This document shows positions 9,169 through 18,005 of a stretch of 64,000 bases of DNA, in pieces (position 1 is the first letter of the stretch; each line of letters opens with the position of its first letter). Source of the stretch: PALSA-505 sp963762615. GTDB taxonomy: Bacteria > Actinomycetota > Actinomycetes > Streptosporangiales > Streptosporangiaceae. The translations under genes and the position numbers were made by a program. The notes below the pieces were generated by a model. The model did no database searches, was not told the DNA's origin, and worked only from the letters and a program-made list of their open reading frames with translations. The stretch lies in contig CAVXLG010000015.1 in the NCBI GenBank assembly GCA_963762615.1, positions 7,787 to 71,786 of the forward strand. The letters run 5' to 3'.

Positions 9169-9530
9169 ATGCGTCCGCATCTGACGGTGGAGCAGCGGCG
9201 GCTGGCGCTGCGGTTGAAGGCCAGGGGCCTGTCGTTGCGGGAGATCGGCCCGCAAGTGGGCTGCTCGCATCAGGGGGTCGCGCTGATCGTGCGGCACCCC
9301 TCGTGGCGGCCGGTGCATCCGGACGGGTGGGTGCCAGGACCGGGGCGGCTGACGGTGGCCGACCGGGAGGAGATCACTCTGGGCCTGCACGCCGGGGAGT
9401 TGTTCACCCTGATCGCCAAGCGGCTGGGGAAGGCGGCCTCCACGGTGTGGCGGGAGGTGGCCGCTAACGGCGGCCGCAGCAGATACCGGGCGTGGCGGGC
9501 GCATCAGCGGGCCCGCCAGCAGGCTCGGCG
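9169..9530 (+). pseudogene. IS30-family transposase, N-terminal fragment
   Basis: About 121 residues. An N-terminal HTH_38-type domain (LTVEQRRLALRLKARGLSLR) precedes the IS30 hallmark (RLTVADREEITLGLHAGELF, then IAKRLGKAASTVWREVAANG). The frame runs straight into the end of another IS at 9531, after which it is only antisense sequence of that IS. The DDE half of the IS30 transposase is found on neither side, so insertion was accompanied or followed by a deletion. Confidence 0.78.
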
Positions 9531-10702
9531 TGTAGGTGCCCGAAACTCTGTCACCTCATGCGACTTGGGCGTATTCGTGGAGGAGGCCGCCGAGCCTGTC
9601 GCGTCGGATGACCTTAACGTCGGCGTCAACGGGGTCAGGGAGCGCCCGGAGCGGACTGGCGTGGTTCAGTGCCCGATGCGGCCGGTGCCCGTTGAAATGG
9701 GACTCATACTCGGACAGGATCTTGCGCAGGTGCGCGGCGTTGATGACGAACATCCGGTCAAGAACCTCGCGGCGCACGCTGCCTACCCAGCGTTCCATGA
9801 TCGCGTTCATGCGGGGCGCCTCAGGGGCGGTTAGCACGATCCGGATACCCTCGGCGCGGAACACCTCGTCGAAGAGCCCGGTGAACTTGGAGTCGCGGTC
9901 ACGGATCAAGAATCTGAAACCGCCTGCGCGGTCGCCAAGGTCGAGCATCAGGTTGCGGGCCTGCTGGGCGACCCATGGGCCGGTCGGGTTCGCGGTCACA
10001 CCCAGGACCTGGACGCGGCGGCTGGCGTGCTCAACGACGGCGAAGCAGTACAGCCGGGTCAAGGTGATCGTGTCGGCGTGGAAGAAATCACAGGCGAGGA
10101 TCCCTTCGGCCTGGGTCCGCAGGAACTGGCTCCAACTCGGTCCGGACCGGCGCGGGACGGGGTCGATGCCGGCCGTGTGCAGGATCCGCCAGACCGTCGC
10201 CGCGCCGACCTTCTGGCCCAGGCCGGCTAGCTCGCCGGTGATCCTGCGGTATCCCCAAGTGGGATTTTCGGCCGCCAGGTGCAGTACCAGTGCGCGGATC
10301 GTCGGCCGGGTCGGTGGCCGTCCTGAGCCGCGCCTCGGGTAGGTCCAGCGTCGCCTGACCAGATGAGCGTGCCAGCGCAGCAGGGTCCGGGGCGTCACGA
10401 GCAAACATAGCCGTCTGGTGGGGGGGATACGGCGGACCAGCGCGGAGATGATCGCCCGGTCGGCCCAGGACGGCTTGGGCGCACCGACCTGCCGGCGCAA
10501 GACCAAGACCTGGTGGCGGAGCACCAGGATCTCGGCGTCCTTGGACGCCTCCGACCGGGCGAGCAAGATGATCCAGCCGAGAACACGAAGAAGAATCAAG
10601 TAGAGCAGGCGTACGGCCACCGCTCGCATCCTGCCGGAGCTCAGGCTCCGGTACCTGCGAAACCGCAGATCAGGCCATGTGACACGGTTACGGGCACCCA
10701 CA
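9531..10702 (-). mobile_element. rve-type insertion sequence, copy 1 (1172 bp)
   Basis: The ends are inverted repeats starting TGT: TGTAGGTGCCCGAAACTCTG at 9531 matches the reverse complement of the right end (TGTGGGTGCCCGTAACCGTG, ending at 10702) at about 16 of 20 positions. Related copies lie at 15930-17118 and 54728-55944, with a fragment near 57320. No target duplication is visible, and both flanks are truncated genes (IS30 on the left, a histidine kinase on the right). Confidence 0.88.
9556..10629 (-). CDS. integrase-core (rve) transposase
   Basis: The protein has 357 residues from MRAVAVRLLYLILLRVLGWI. The N-terminal segment (KDAEILVLRHQVLVLRRQV) and HTH-like middle (NPTWGYRRITGELAGLGQKV) precede the DDE core. 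The likely catalytic residues are D181 (ILACDFFHADT), D244 (FLIRDRDSKFT) and E279 (NAIMERWVGSVRRE). The C-terminal FNGHRPHRALNHASP resembles IS3 OrfB and IS481 enzymes, but here one ORF carries the whole enzyme. A start further upstream would leave the IS, so 10629 is chosen. No frameshift is seen in this copy. Confidence 0.9.
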   Translation of the reverse strand: MRAVAVRLLYLILLRVLGWIILLARSEASKDAEILVLRHQVLVLRRQVGAPKPSWADRAIISALVRRIPPTRRLCLLVTPRTLLRWHAHLVRRRWTYPRRGSGRPPTRPTIRALVLHLAAENPTWGYRRITGELAGLGQKVGAATVWRILHTAGIDPVPRRSGPSWSQFLRTQAEGILACDFFHADTITLTRLYCFAVVEHASRRVQVLGVTANPTGPWVAQQARNLMLDLGDRAGGFRFLIRDRDSKFTGLFDEVFRAEGIRIVLTAPEAPRMNAIMERWVGSVRREVLDRMFVINAAHLRKILSEYESHFNGHRPHRALNHASPLRALPDPVDADVKVIRRDRLGGLLHEYAQVA

Positions 10703-10739
10703 GGGTCGAGCATCTGTTGGACGCCGCCGGCGCCGAGCA

Positions 10740-10990
10740 CGCTGACCAGTGACACCGACGAGGGCCCGCGTCCCGCCCGATCACCTGCCGCACATCTTTG
10801 ACCGCTTCTACCGCGCCGGAACCCGGCCCGGCGGCTCCGGCTCAGGCCTCGGGCTGGCCATCGCCGCCGAGATCGCCTCCGCGTCGGCGGCACCGCCCAC
10901 GCCGCGCCGGTCAGCCCGCACGGCCTGCGGGTCACGCTGACCCTCCCCACCCGACCAGACCCCCGCTCCGCACCCCGAGCTGGCCGGCCG
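10740..10990 (+). pseudogene. sensor histidine kinase, C-terminal fragment
   Basis: VPPDHLPHIFDRFYRAGTRP (F box) and GSGSGLGLAIAAEIA (G2 box) are the end of a HATPase_c domain. After a one-base shift the expected GGTAHAAPVSPHGLRVTLTL follows. Just before VPPDH the expected acidic EGPG also needs a frameshift. The dimerisation/phosphoacceptor part is absent because the IS at 9531-10702 abuts it. It is a dead remnant of a two-component kinase; no response regulator is nearby. Confidence 0.7.
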
Positions 10991-11781
10991 GCCTCCGTCG
11001 GCTCGAGCCAGCCGACCGCACCTCAAACGTCTCCACGTGCGTCACAACCAGCCAAGTGCCTGACCCAGCCCCTCAGTCTCGCCCGGCGGCCCGCCGCGCA
11101 CGAGCGCGACCGTCAAACTCCGGCGTCGGATGGCCCGTACAGCATGGGGGTGCCCCGAGGCACTCGCGCACGACGCCCGCCCCTCGGTGAGCAGGGCGCG
11201 CAGATCATCCACCTCGGGCGTCCCCATTGGGAATGCGACCGGAAGACCGCCAGCCAACCAGAACGGCGGGTGTCTGCGTGTTCTCCGCAGGCTGCGGCCA
11301 CACCGGGTTATCGCGGCCCGCTTGCGCCCGTGATCTTGCCGGAACTGTAGGCCATAGTTAGCGTGCGCGGGATCGATATGCTGGTGATCTGGGTGATTAT
11401 CTGAAGTTCGGGCTGCTCCGGTCATTGGTGCCGGCGGATTGCCGAGCTTCGCTGCGGCTCGGAGTTGCCTGGTACCGGACCGTCGATGAGGTACATAACG
11501 CTGACGGCAAGCACATCGCTGTACCTGCAGCCCGGCCATCGGTCAGCGGCGCGCCTGCGCTGCAGGCGCTAGCGGGCTGGCCAGCGGCCAGGTCGATCAG
11601 GAATCCTCCGGCAGGCCGCCCCGGAAGAAGGTTATGCGTGAGCTGCCGACGGTCGGGCAGCTCCCTGCTACCGTCCTGACGACGGGAGCGGACAGCAGGT
11701 TCTGCCCTACCGTCCGGGCATGGCTGCCAGGCGGCCCACCGCTGAGGACGCGGCCACCGCCCGCCGGAATGGCCCGCATGT
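10991..11781. other. No gene recognised
   Basis: 790 bases with only low-quality open frames. Around 11330-11400 the sequence is somewhat AT-richer, but I find no promoter pair or hairpin that I would defend. Confidence 0.35.
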
Positions 11782-12039
11782 TCAGCGGGTGATTTCCAGC
11801 GCTTGCATGCCGCCGAAGTTCAGCCATATGCGCGTGCCGTCTTCGACGATCTTCGCCATGATGTGGTCGCAGTTCGGGCAGCGCATGACGATTCCGGCGC
11901 CGCGGAAGACGTGCATCGCCCCGACCGCGCCGGAGGTGCCGCAGTTGCCGCACGTCATGGTGGCGGTGGTCATCTCGGCGGCGAACACCTCGGAAAGCAT
12001 GCCTGCGACCGCGTTGCCGTCGAGCATCAATTCGTCCAT
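11782..12039 (-). CDS. DUF6510-type zinc-ribbon protein
   Basis: The protein has 85 residues starting MDELMLDGNAVAGMLSEVFA. Two Cys-x2-Cys knuckles (CGNC at about 30-33 and CPNC at about 54-57) form a classical zinc ribbon, followed by VEDGTRIWLNFGGMQALEIT. This matches the small DUF6510 family that accompanies sulfite-oxidase-like genes in actinobacteria. The ATG lies two bases after the stop of the upstream reductase, so the three genes form an operon. It may help in cofactor or redox handling, which is inference. Confidence 0.85.
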   Translation of the reverse strand: MDELMLDGNAVAGMLSEVFAAEMTTATMTCGNCGTSGAVGAMHVFRGAGIVMRCPNCDHIMAKIVEDGTRIWLNFGGMQALEITR

Positions 12040-12040
12040 C

Positions 12041-12762
12041 TCAGCTCCCCGTCGGCCCGAACCGTTCGGTCTTGATCGCCTCGGGCTGGTGCCCGAGGCG
12101 CACCAGCGCCTGGGCCGCAGCCTCGACGAACGGCGTCGGGCCGCAGATATAGACCAGCGGCCGTTCGGCCGGGCCCGGGCCGACCTCCGCGAGCATCTCC
12201 GCGTCGACCCGGCGCGCGTAGCCTGCCCAGCCGGGCGGCTGCGACGATGGTCAGCGTGTGCACGACCGTGAGGCCGTTGCCGTTCAGCCGCTCGAGTTCG
12301 TCGCGGTAGATGATGTCGTCCCAGCCGCGTGAGGACAGCAGCAGCCGGGTGTCCACATCGCTCCCGGCGGCGGCGCGAAGCCGGATCATCGCCATCAGCG
12401 GCGCAACGCCCGAGCCGCCGGCGACCAGCAGCAGCGGACCGCCTCAGCGGCGGCTCCCAGACGAAGTAGCCGCCGACCGGGCCGCGGAGCTCGATCTGGT
12501 CGCCCGGCTGCAGGTCGTCGGTCAGGTACGGCGAGACCTCGCCGTCGGCGATGCGCACCACGGTGAGCTCGACGCGCGTGCCGTCCGGCGCCGACGCGAT
12601 CGAGTAGCTGCGCTCGGCCTGGTAGCCGTCGTCGGCGGTCAGCCGCACGTCGAGGTGCTGCCCCGCGCGGTGCCCGGCCCAGCCGGGGACGTCGAACGCG
12701 ATCGTCTTGGCGCGCGGTGTCTCCACGGCCACGCCGGTCGCGTCCGCGGGCTGCCAGGTCAG
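12041..12762 (-). pseudogene. FAD/NAD(P)-binding ferredoxin-reductase-type protein, frameshifted
   Basis: The pieces in order are RAKTIAFDVPGWAGHRAGQH and ERSYSIASAPDG (FAD-binding RxYS motif), VSPYLTDDLQPGDQIELRGP and GYFVWEP. After a frameshift near 12435 come MAMIRLRAAAGSDVDTRLLL and SSRGWDDIIYRDELERLNG. After a second shift near 12235 come VYICGPTPFVEAAAQALVRL and TERFGPTGS, then the stop. The order is that of ferredoxin-NADP reductase-like partners of molybdopterin oxidoreductases. The likely start is a CTG overlapping the stop of the upstream gene (CTGA), where ATGA would be expected. The two indels would abolish the protein unless they are sequencing errors. Confidence 0.8.
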
Positions 12763-13366
12763 TCGCCCCAGTACCGTTGTTCCCTCCACGGATCTCCGTA
12801 GTTGTGGTACCCGTTGGTCTCCCAGAAGCCAGGCTCGTCGACCGCCGTCAGCCGCAGTCCCCGCACCCACTTCGCGCTCTTCCAGAAGTACAGGTGCGGC
12901 ACCAGCATCCGCGCCGGGCCGCCGTGCACCGGCTGCAGCGGCTCGCCGTCGTAGCTGAACGCGACCCACGCCTTCCCTCCGGTGAGGTCTTCGAGCGGGA
13001 CGTTCGTCGTGTACCCGCCGTCGCTGAACGCGACCGTGTACGCCGGCGGACGTCTCGATGCCCTGCCAGCAGCGTGTCGACCCGGACCCCCTGCCACACA
13101 GTGTCCAGCTTCGACCACTTGGTCACGCAGTGGATATCGACGGTGATCTCCTCGGTGGGCAGCGCGCGGAACTCATCCCACGTCCAGCGGCGCGGCTCAT
13201 CCACCTCGCCGCTGATCGTGAAGTCCCACCGCTCCAGCGGCGTGTGCGGGGTCGGACCCGCCGACAGCACGGGAAAATCCCTGGTCACGTACTGCCCCGG
13301 CGGCACACGGCCCGCAGGCGCGGCTTCGCGGCGGCCCCGGAAACCCCGGGAGATAATCGACGGCAT
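12759..13366 (-). pseudogene. sulfite-oxidase-like molybdopterin protein, frameshifted
   Basis: It begins MPSIISRGFRGRREAAPAGR and contains GQYVTRDFPVLSAGPTPHTP, then WTWDEFRALPTEEITVDIHC with the molybdenum-ligating Cys in DIHCVTKWSKLDT. After a one-base shift near 13055 come AYTVAFSDGGYTTNVPLEDL, GGPARMLVPHLYFWKSAKWV and the end YGDPWREQRYWGD. Length (about 200 aa) and motifs fit the short, soluble SUOX-fold proteins that reduce or oxidise small substrates with a reductase partner. It is first in the operon with the FNR-type and DUF6510 genes. Confidence 0.85.
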
Positions 13367-13639
13367 AATCCCTACCACGCTCGCTGACCACCATCGTCTC
13401 GCAGCACCCCGCGCGCTACAGAATCCACCCGCGAATCCCAGCGGCAGGCTCATCGGCGCGCTGCCCTGAAGGACCCGGTGCCCGGACCGCCGCCCGCGCT
13501 CCAGGCCGGCGGCGGCGCGGCTTCACGCAACGGGCGTGACCTTGGAGCAGCCCGGGTTGCGCACCGCGGGCAGCCGCGGCAGGCGGACAGGGGCAGCGCC
13601 ACGTGGGGGACTGCTTCGCTGGTGACCGTGGTGCGCTCA

Positions 13640-14213
13640 CCGGTTCGGGTCATCAGGTCCCTGCTGCGCCCGGCCAGCGCGGTGCTGGTCCCGGCGGGCG
13701 TAGCTGCGGGCGATCACGAAGCACACGGCGATGAGGCACGCGAACCCGATCGACCCGGCCAGGAGATGCAGCGTTCCGTGCCAGCTGACCTGGTCCGCAC
13801 CCCCGGCAGCGGCCCCGGGCGGGAACCCGTGTGCAGGGTCGGCGCGGAAGACGCCCGCGCCGATCAGCGCAACGCCGTCAGCCGGCGAGCAGCCGGGGAG
13901 CCCAGCCGCCCGCGCAGGCAGGCCCGCCCACGGCGCGGCGGACGCCGATCCCGCCGGCCACCGTCACCGCGCCGTCAGGATCAGGTTGACCGTCTGGATC
14001 CAGCCGATGTGCCCGAGGGCAAGCAGGCTCCACTCGTCGCGGGTGAGGCTGCAACCCCGCCCGGGTCAGCGCCTGGGCCAGGGAGACGGCGACGTAGAAC
14101 GGCCCCAGGACGAGATAACCAGAGCAGGCTCCGGGTGGCGTTCCCGCTCGCCGGGCATCCCTGCAGCCGCGGGCGGCCTGACGGTGTCCCCGGGCGCTGG
14201 GGATGGTGGTCAT
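13640..14213 (-). pseudogene. DUF998 membrane protein, frameshifted
   Basis: On the minus strand, YLVLGPFYVAVSLAQALTRA is followed after a shift near 14055 by SLTRDEWSLLALGHIGWIQT and VNLILTAR. A second shift leads to GVFRADPAHGFPPGAAAGGA, WHGTLHLLAGSIGFACLIAV and CFVIARSYARR. These are the four consecutive hydrophobic segments and the H-x-x-x-H-like turn of DUF998 proteins. At least two indels and a missing C-terminus make it a pseudogene as sequenced. It is divergent from a TetR gene, an arrangement in which TetR commonly represses the membrane protein. Confidence 0.7.
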
Positions 14214-14242
14214 GGGTCCCTCTCCCTTCCATCGCGCTCTCT

Positions 14243-14290
14243 AGAACTAGACGGTACAGTACTATGACAAGTCCTGGACTGTCTAGTACT
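14243..14290. promoter_or_regulatory. candidate TetR operator region between divergent genes
   Basis: The short gap between the DUF998 and TetR genes is locally AT-rich. It contains AGTACTA (14258-14264) and its reverse complement TAGTACT (14284-14290), and the word TAGTACT/CAGTACT-ATGA occurs twice. CTAGAC and GTCTAG also form an inverted pair spanning the region. This is the expected place for an autoregulated TetR operator. The sites are seen directly; the role is inferred. Confidence 0.5.
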
Positions 14291-14322
14291 ATGAATCGGG
14301 AGCAAGCCGAGGGAGGCCGCCG

Positions 14323-15067
14323 ATGCCGAGCCGGGCCGTGAACACGCACGAGCACGCGACGAAGCGACGTTCGCCAGAACGACGACCAGGCAACAGACGC
14401 AAGACGGGACGGCGAACGCGTCCCCGATGGCCGGTCAGCCCGCAAGCGCCGGGCGATCATGCAGGCCGCGACGGCGCTGTTCCTCCGCGACGGCTACCGG
14501 AACACGAGCATGGACCAGGTCGCGGCCGACGCCGCGGTGTCCAAGCAGACCGTCTACAAGCACTTCGCGGACGAAAGAACAGCTGTTCCGGGAGATCGTG
14601 CTCGGGGTGACCGGCAACTCCGAGGCGATCATCACCGACCTCACCTCGGCGCTGCGCGGCAACGAGATCGGCTCGGCCGCCGACCTGCGCACTGTCCTGA
14701 CCGACCTCGCCCGCCGCTACATCGACGGGGTGCTGCGGCCGAACGTGCTGGCACTGCGGCGGCTGATCATCGCCGAAGCCGAACGGGTCCCCGACCTCGC
14801 CCGGACCTACTTCGACCAGGCACCGTCCCGCGGCATCGACGTCATCGCCCGCGCCCTTCGAACCTACGAGGAACGCGGACTCCTCGACCTGGGCGATGCC
14901 CGGCTCGCCGCAGCGCAGTTCGCCTACCTCGTTCTCGGCATACCCCAGGACCGGGCGCAGTTCTGCCCCCAGGAGCGTCCCTCCCCGCAGAACGCGACCG
15001 GCTCGCGGCCGAGGCAGTCCGCGTCTTCCTGGCCGCCTACCACGGCCCAGGCCAGAGCGAGCCATAA
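14323..15067 (+). pseudogene. TetR-family transcriptional regulator, frameshifted
   Basis: The helix-turn-helix QAATALFLRDGYRNTSMDQV-AADAAVSKQTVYKHFAD is at about 14459-14573. An extra base follows, then KEQLFREIVLGVTGNSEAII and an AefR-like ligand domain (VLRPNVLALRRLIIAEAERV, RTYFDQAPSRGIDVIARALR). A further shift near 14960 is needed to reach the natural end AAEAVRVFLAAYHGPGQSEP. The N-terminal 45 residues also need a frame change. If these are sequencing errors, the intact protein would be about 245 aa and would probably control the divergent DUF998 gene. Confidence 0.8.
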
Positions 15068-15485
15068 ATCACGCCGCCGATTCCCTCCGCGAAGTTAGCG
15101 CAGAATCACTATTCGGTCTCTATAAGGCGGTTACATGCGCTCTGGCACCGCACCAGCGCCGGTTACTCAGCACTTCCCCAGAATGGGGTAGGTGAGGTTG
15201 CGGATTGGATCTTTCCGGCGTTTCTGCGGTGATCCGCAACTTAGTTCGGCGAGGCTTGGCGCGTCCGCCGCCGGGCCCCGGCCTGGCCCTTTACTCAGCT
15301 GACCGCGCGAGCGTGTCCTGATCACGAACCGCCGGCCGGGGTCTGACGGGAGGATGTGTAACCCGCCGGGCCCGGGACGACCGTGACCTGATAGGAGCCC
15401 GACCTCTGTTGTCCCAGAAGTGCTCTGTCCGTCCGTCCCGGGCCCGGCGGTGCCATCCCAGTCCGTTGCAGAGAATGGAGACGAC
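15068..15485. other. No gene recognised; probable left part of an IS110-type element
   Basis: 418 bases precede the IS110-type transposase start. No coding frame stands out. IS110 elements often have long non-coding ends that encode the bridge RNA, and this stretch is in the right place and size for that, but I cannot show the structure. Confidence 0.3.
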
Positions 15486-15929
15486 ATGCCCACGATCGCA
15501 GACGCGGGACAGGCCCGGCTAGTCACCGGGGGCGTGGATACCCACGCCGAGGTGCACGTGGCCGGCATGGTGGACCAGGCCGGCCGGATCCTGGGCACCG
15601 GGGAGTTCCCCGTCAGCGCGGCGGGCTACCAGGCGGCGCTGGCCTGGATGCGGGGTCACGGCGAGCTGGTGAAGGTCGGCGTGGAAGGCACCGGCAGCTA
15701 CGGCGCCGGGCTGGCCCGCTACCTCGCCGCCGAGGGCGTCGAGGTGACTGAGGTGATCCGGCCGAACCGGCAGGCGCGCCGCCGCCGCGGCAAATCTGAT
15801 ACCGCCGACGCGGTCGCCGCCGCCCTGGCCGCACTGAACGGCGAAGCGTCCGGGACGCCGAAGTCCGGTGACGGCGCGGCAGAGTCGATCCGCGCGCTGC
15901 AGGTCGCCCGCCGCGGCGCGGTCAAGGCC
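15486..15929 (+). pseudogene. IS110-family transposase, N-terminal fragment
   Basis: About 148 residues from MPTIADAGQARLVTGGVDTH. The RuvC-like DEDD domain is visible: GGVDTHAEVHVAGMVD (first Asp), VGVEGTGSYGAGLARYLAAE (Glu) and RGKSDTADAVAAALAAL (later Asp). It breaks off at ARRGAVKA where another IS begins (15930). The Tnp_20 domain with the catalytic Ser is missing and is not found beyond the IS at 17119. The start has a GGAG site. Confidence 0.85.
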
Positions 15930-17118
15930 TGTGCGTGCCGAAAATGTCGTCCATGGCCCTGACCAGCAGGGTTGTCTCCCGGCCGTCCGGGTCGTGATGA
16001 TCACCGGTCATGTGCCTGCGGTTCGTCTTCCTCCTGATCACGAGAGTCGCCGCGTGGCTGCGGTTGTCGCGGCGTGAGGAGAGGTGGAAGACCGCAGAAA
16101 TCCTGATCCTGCGCCACCAGGTCGCCGTCCTGCAGCGGCGGCAGCCGCTACCGTCTGAAGCTGAACTGGGCAGACCGGGCCCTCCTCGCGGCCCTGCTCG
16201 GCCTGATACCGAAAGCGCGCCGGCAAGGGCTGAGGCTGCTGGTTACACCGGACACGATCGTGCGCTGGCACCGCGACATCGTCCGCCGCCGCTGGGCCGC
16301 CAGGTCCATACGCGGCAGGACCGGCCGTCCGACGACCCGGAGGAACATCCAGGCACTTGTCCGACGGCTAGCCCGCGAGAACCCCGGCTGGGGATACCGC
16401 AGGATCCACGGCGAGCTGGCCGGCCTCGGCATCGACGTCGCAGCATCGACCGTATGGGAGATCCTCAAGGCCAGCGGCATCGATCCGGCCCGGCGGCGGA
16501 CCGGGCCAACCTGGTCACAATTCCTGCGCTCTCAGGCCGAGGCGATCCTGGCGTGCGACTTCTTACTGTCGACCTGCTCGATGGCACCCAGGCCTGTGTT
16601 CTGGCCGTGATCGAGCACGCGACCCGGCGTATACGCATCCTCGGAGTCACCTTGCATCCCACCGGGCAATGGACCACCCAGCAAGCCCGCAACCTGATCA
16701 TGGACCTCGGCGAACAGGCAGAGCAGGTCAAGTTCATGATCCGCGACCGCGGATCAAACTTCACCACCGCATTCGACGCCATCCTCGCCGGCGTCGGCAT
16801 ACGGACCGTGCTGTGCAACATACGGACGCCCCGCATGAACGCGATCACCGAACGCTGGATCGGGGGATGCCGCCGCGAGCTCCTGGACCGCACACTCGTC
16901 TGGAACCAGCCCCACCTGCGACGGATCCTGCGCCAGTACGAGATCCACCACAATCAGCACCGCCCTCACCGCTCCCTGCACGGCGCCGCGCCGCTGAAAC
17001 CGCTACTCGAACCGGTCGATCTCGACCTGTACCGCGTCCGAAGACAGGCTCAGGTCGGTGGCATGATCAACGAATATCGCCTGGTGGCATGACGTGGACG
17101 AGGTTATCGGCACGCACA
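15930..17118 (+). mobile_element. rve-type insertion sequence, copy 2 (1189 bp)
   Basis: The left end TGTGCGTGCCGAAAATGTCG and the reverse complement of the right end match over 24 bases with three differences. The element is the same type as those at 9531 and 54728. It is flanked by an IS110 fragment and a WD40 fragment, neither of which continues on the other side. This points to a deletion anchored at the IS. Confidence 0.9.
16010..17092 (+). pseudogene. integrase-core (rve) transposase with two compensating frameshifts
   Basis: It starts MCLRFVFLLITRVAAWLRLS and is in frame to about 16155. It then reads in another frame (NWADRALLAALLGLIPKARR, RWHRDIVRRRWAARSIRGRT, NPGWGYRRIHGELAGLGIDV) until about 16562, and returns to the first frame for TVDLLDGTQACVLAVIEHAT, MIRDRGSNFT (catalytic Asp) and NAITERWIGGCRREL (catalytic Glu). 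The first catalytic Asp (ILACDF) lies exactly at the second shift. As sequenced it cannot make an active enzyme. Confidence 0.85.
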
Positions 17119-17682
17119 ATCGCCACGCTGGTCAGCCCCCGCTGCCCGGGCCGCGGGCAGATCGCATTCAGCCCGGACGGGAAGACCGTGGCCCTGTTCA
17201 GCGGCAGCAGGCCGACAATCTGTGTATGGGATGTGGCCACACGCCGGGAGACCACCCTGACCGACCCGGGTTCCCGGCGCCACATTTCCCATGACGGGAC
17301 TGAGGGTGCGTTCAGCCCCGGCGGCACGACTCTAGCCGTTGTCGGCGCTGACGGGAGTATCTACCTGTGGGATCTTGCTAGCAGGCGCGTGGCTACCACG
17401 GTGCCCGTCTCCAGCGACTGCGGGCCCGTTTGCCCGGTCGCATTCAGCCCGGATGGCGCGATGCTCGCCGTTGGCGAGTCCGACGGCGGCGGCGAGCACA
17501 TCTACCTTTGGGACATCACCGCGAAGCGCTGGGCCGCGACACTGACCGACCCCAGTAATACCCCCCTCGGCAGTGGCGTCAATAGCCTGGCTTTTAGCCC
17601 GGATGGCATACTCGCGGTCGGCAACTCGCACGACCGCGCCTACCTGTGGGATGTCGCCACTGGCATGGGCTACGCGGTCTAG
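17089..17682 (+). CDS. truncated WD40-repeat protein
   Basis: 197 residues if translated from the ATG that overlaps the transposase stop (ATGA). True similarity begins just after the IS end at 17119. Repeats are recognisable by FSPDGKTVALFSG...ICVWDV, FSPGGTTLAVVGADGSIYLW, FSPDGAMLAVGESDG...IYLW and FSPDGILAVGNSHDRAYLWD, i.e. four blades. Typical WD40 propellers need seven, often after an N-terminal kinase or NACHT domain, so this is a 3' fragment. It may still be transcribed from the IS. Confidence 0.72.
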   Translation: MTWTRLSARTIATLVSPRCPGRGQIAFSPDGKTVALFSGSRPTICVWDVATRRETTLTDPGSRRHISHDGTEGAFSPGGTTLAVVGADGSIYLWDLASRRVATTVPVSSDCGPVCPVAFSPDGAMLAVGESDGGGEHIYLWDITAKRWAATLTDPSNTPLGSGVNSLAFSPDGILAVGNSHDRAYLWDVATGMGYAV

Positions 17683-18005
17683 CAAGACTGTTCGGGCAAT
17701 GGAGGCTGATGTCAGCCGCCACGGTGAGGAAGCGACTGCTGATAACACCAGAAACCGCAAGGCTGCCGGGCGCGGCATCTGGTCAGCCGCACGGGCTCGC
17801 ATGATCCTGGCCCGATCGGGCCATCTGCCGCGGCCGCGTGAATCTGGCCCGTACGGGCGATGCGGCAGCCCAACAGGTTCACGTACTAATGGGTTGGTCT
17901 TGAGGCGCGCAGGGCTGGGCCAGATCACCCGGCCGACCTTGCCGTCCTGCGCGGGCGACAGCGCCTGCGCAGGCCATCCCATCCCCAATGAGCGAGAGAA
18001 AAGTC
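17683..18005. other. No gene recognised (upstream region of the GH18 gene)
   Basis: 323 bases without coding signal. A purine-rich GAGAGAAA at its end serves as the ribosome binding site of the next gene. Confidence 0.35.

Noticed and set aside
11782..12969. A single 395-aa protein on the minus strand
   Set aside because: This frame joins the DUF6510 gene to the first part of the reductase through mis-framed sequence. The motifs show separate genes with frameshifts.
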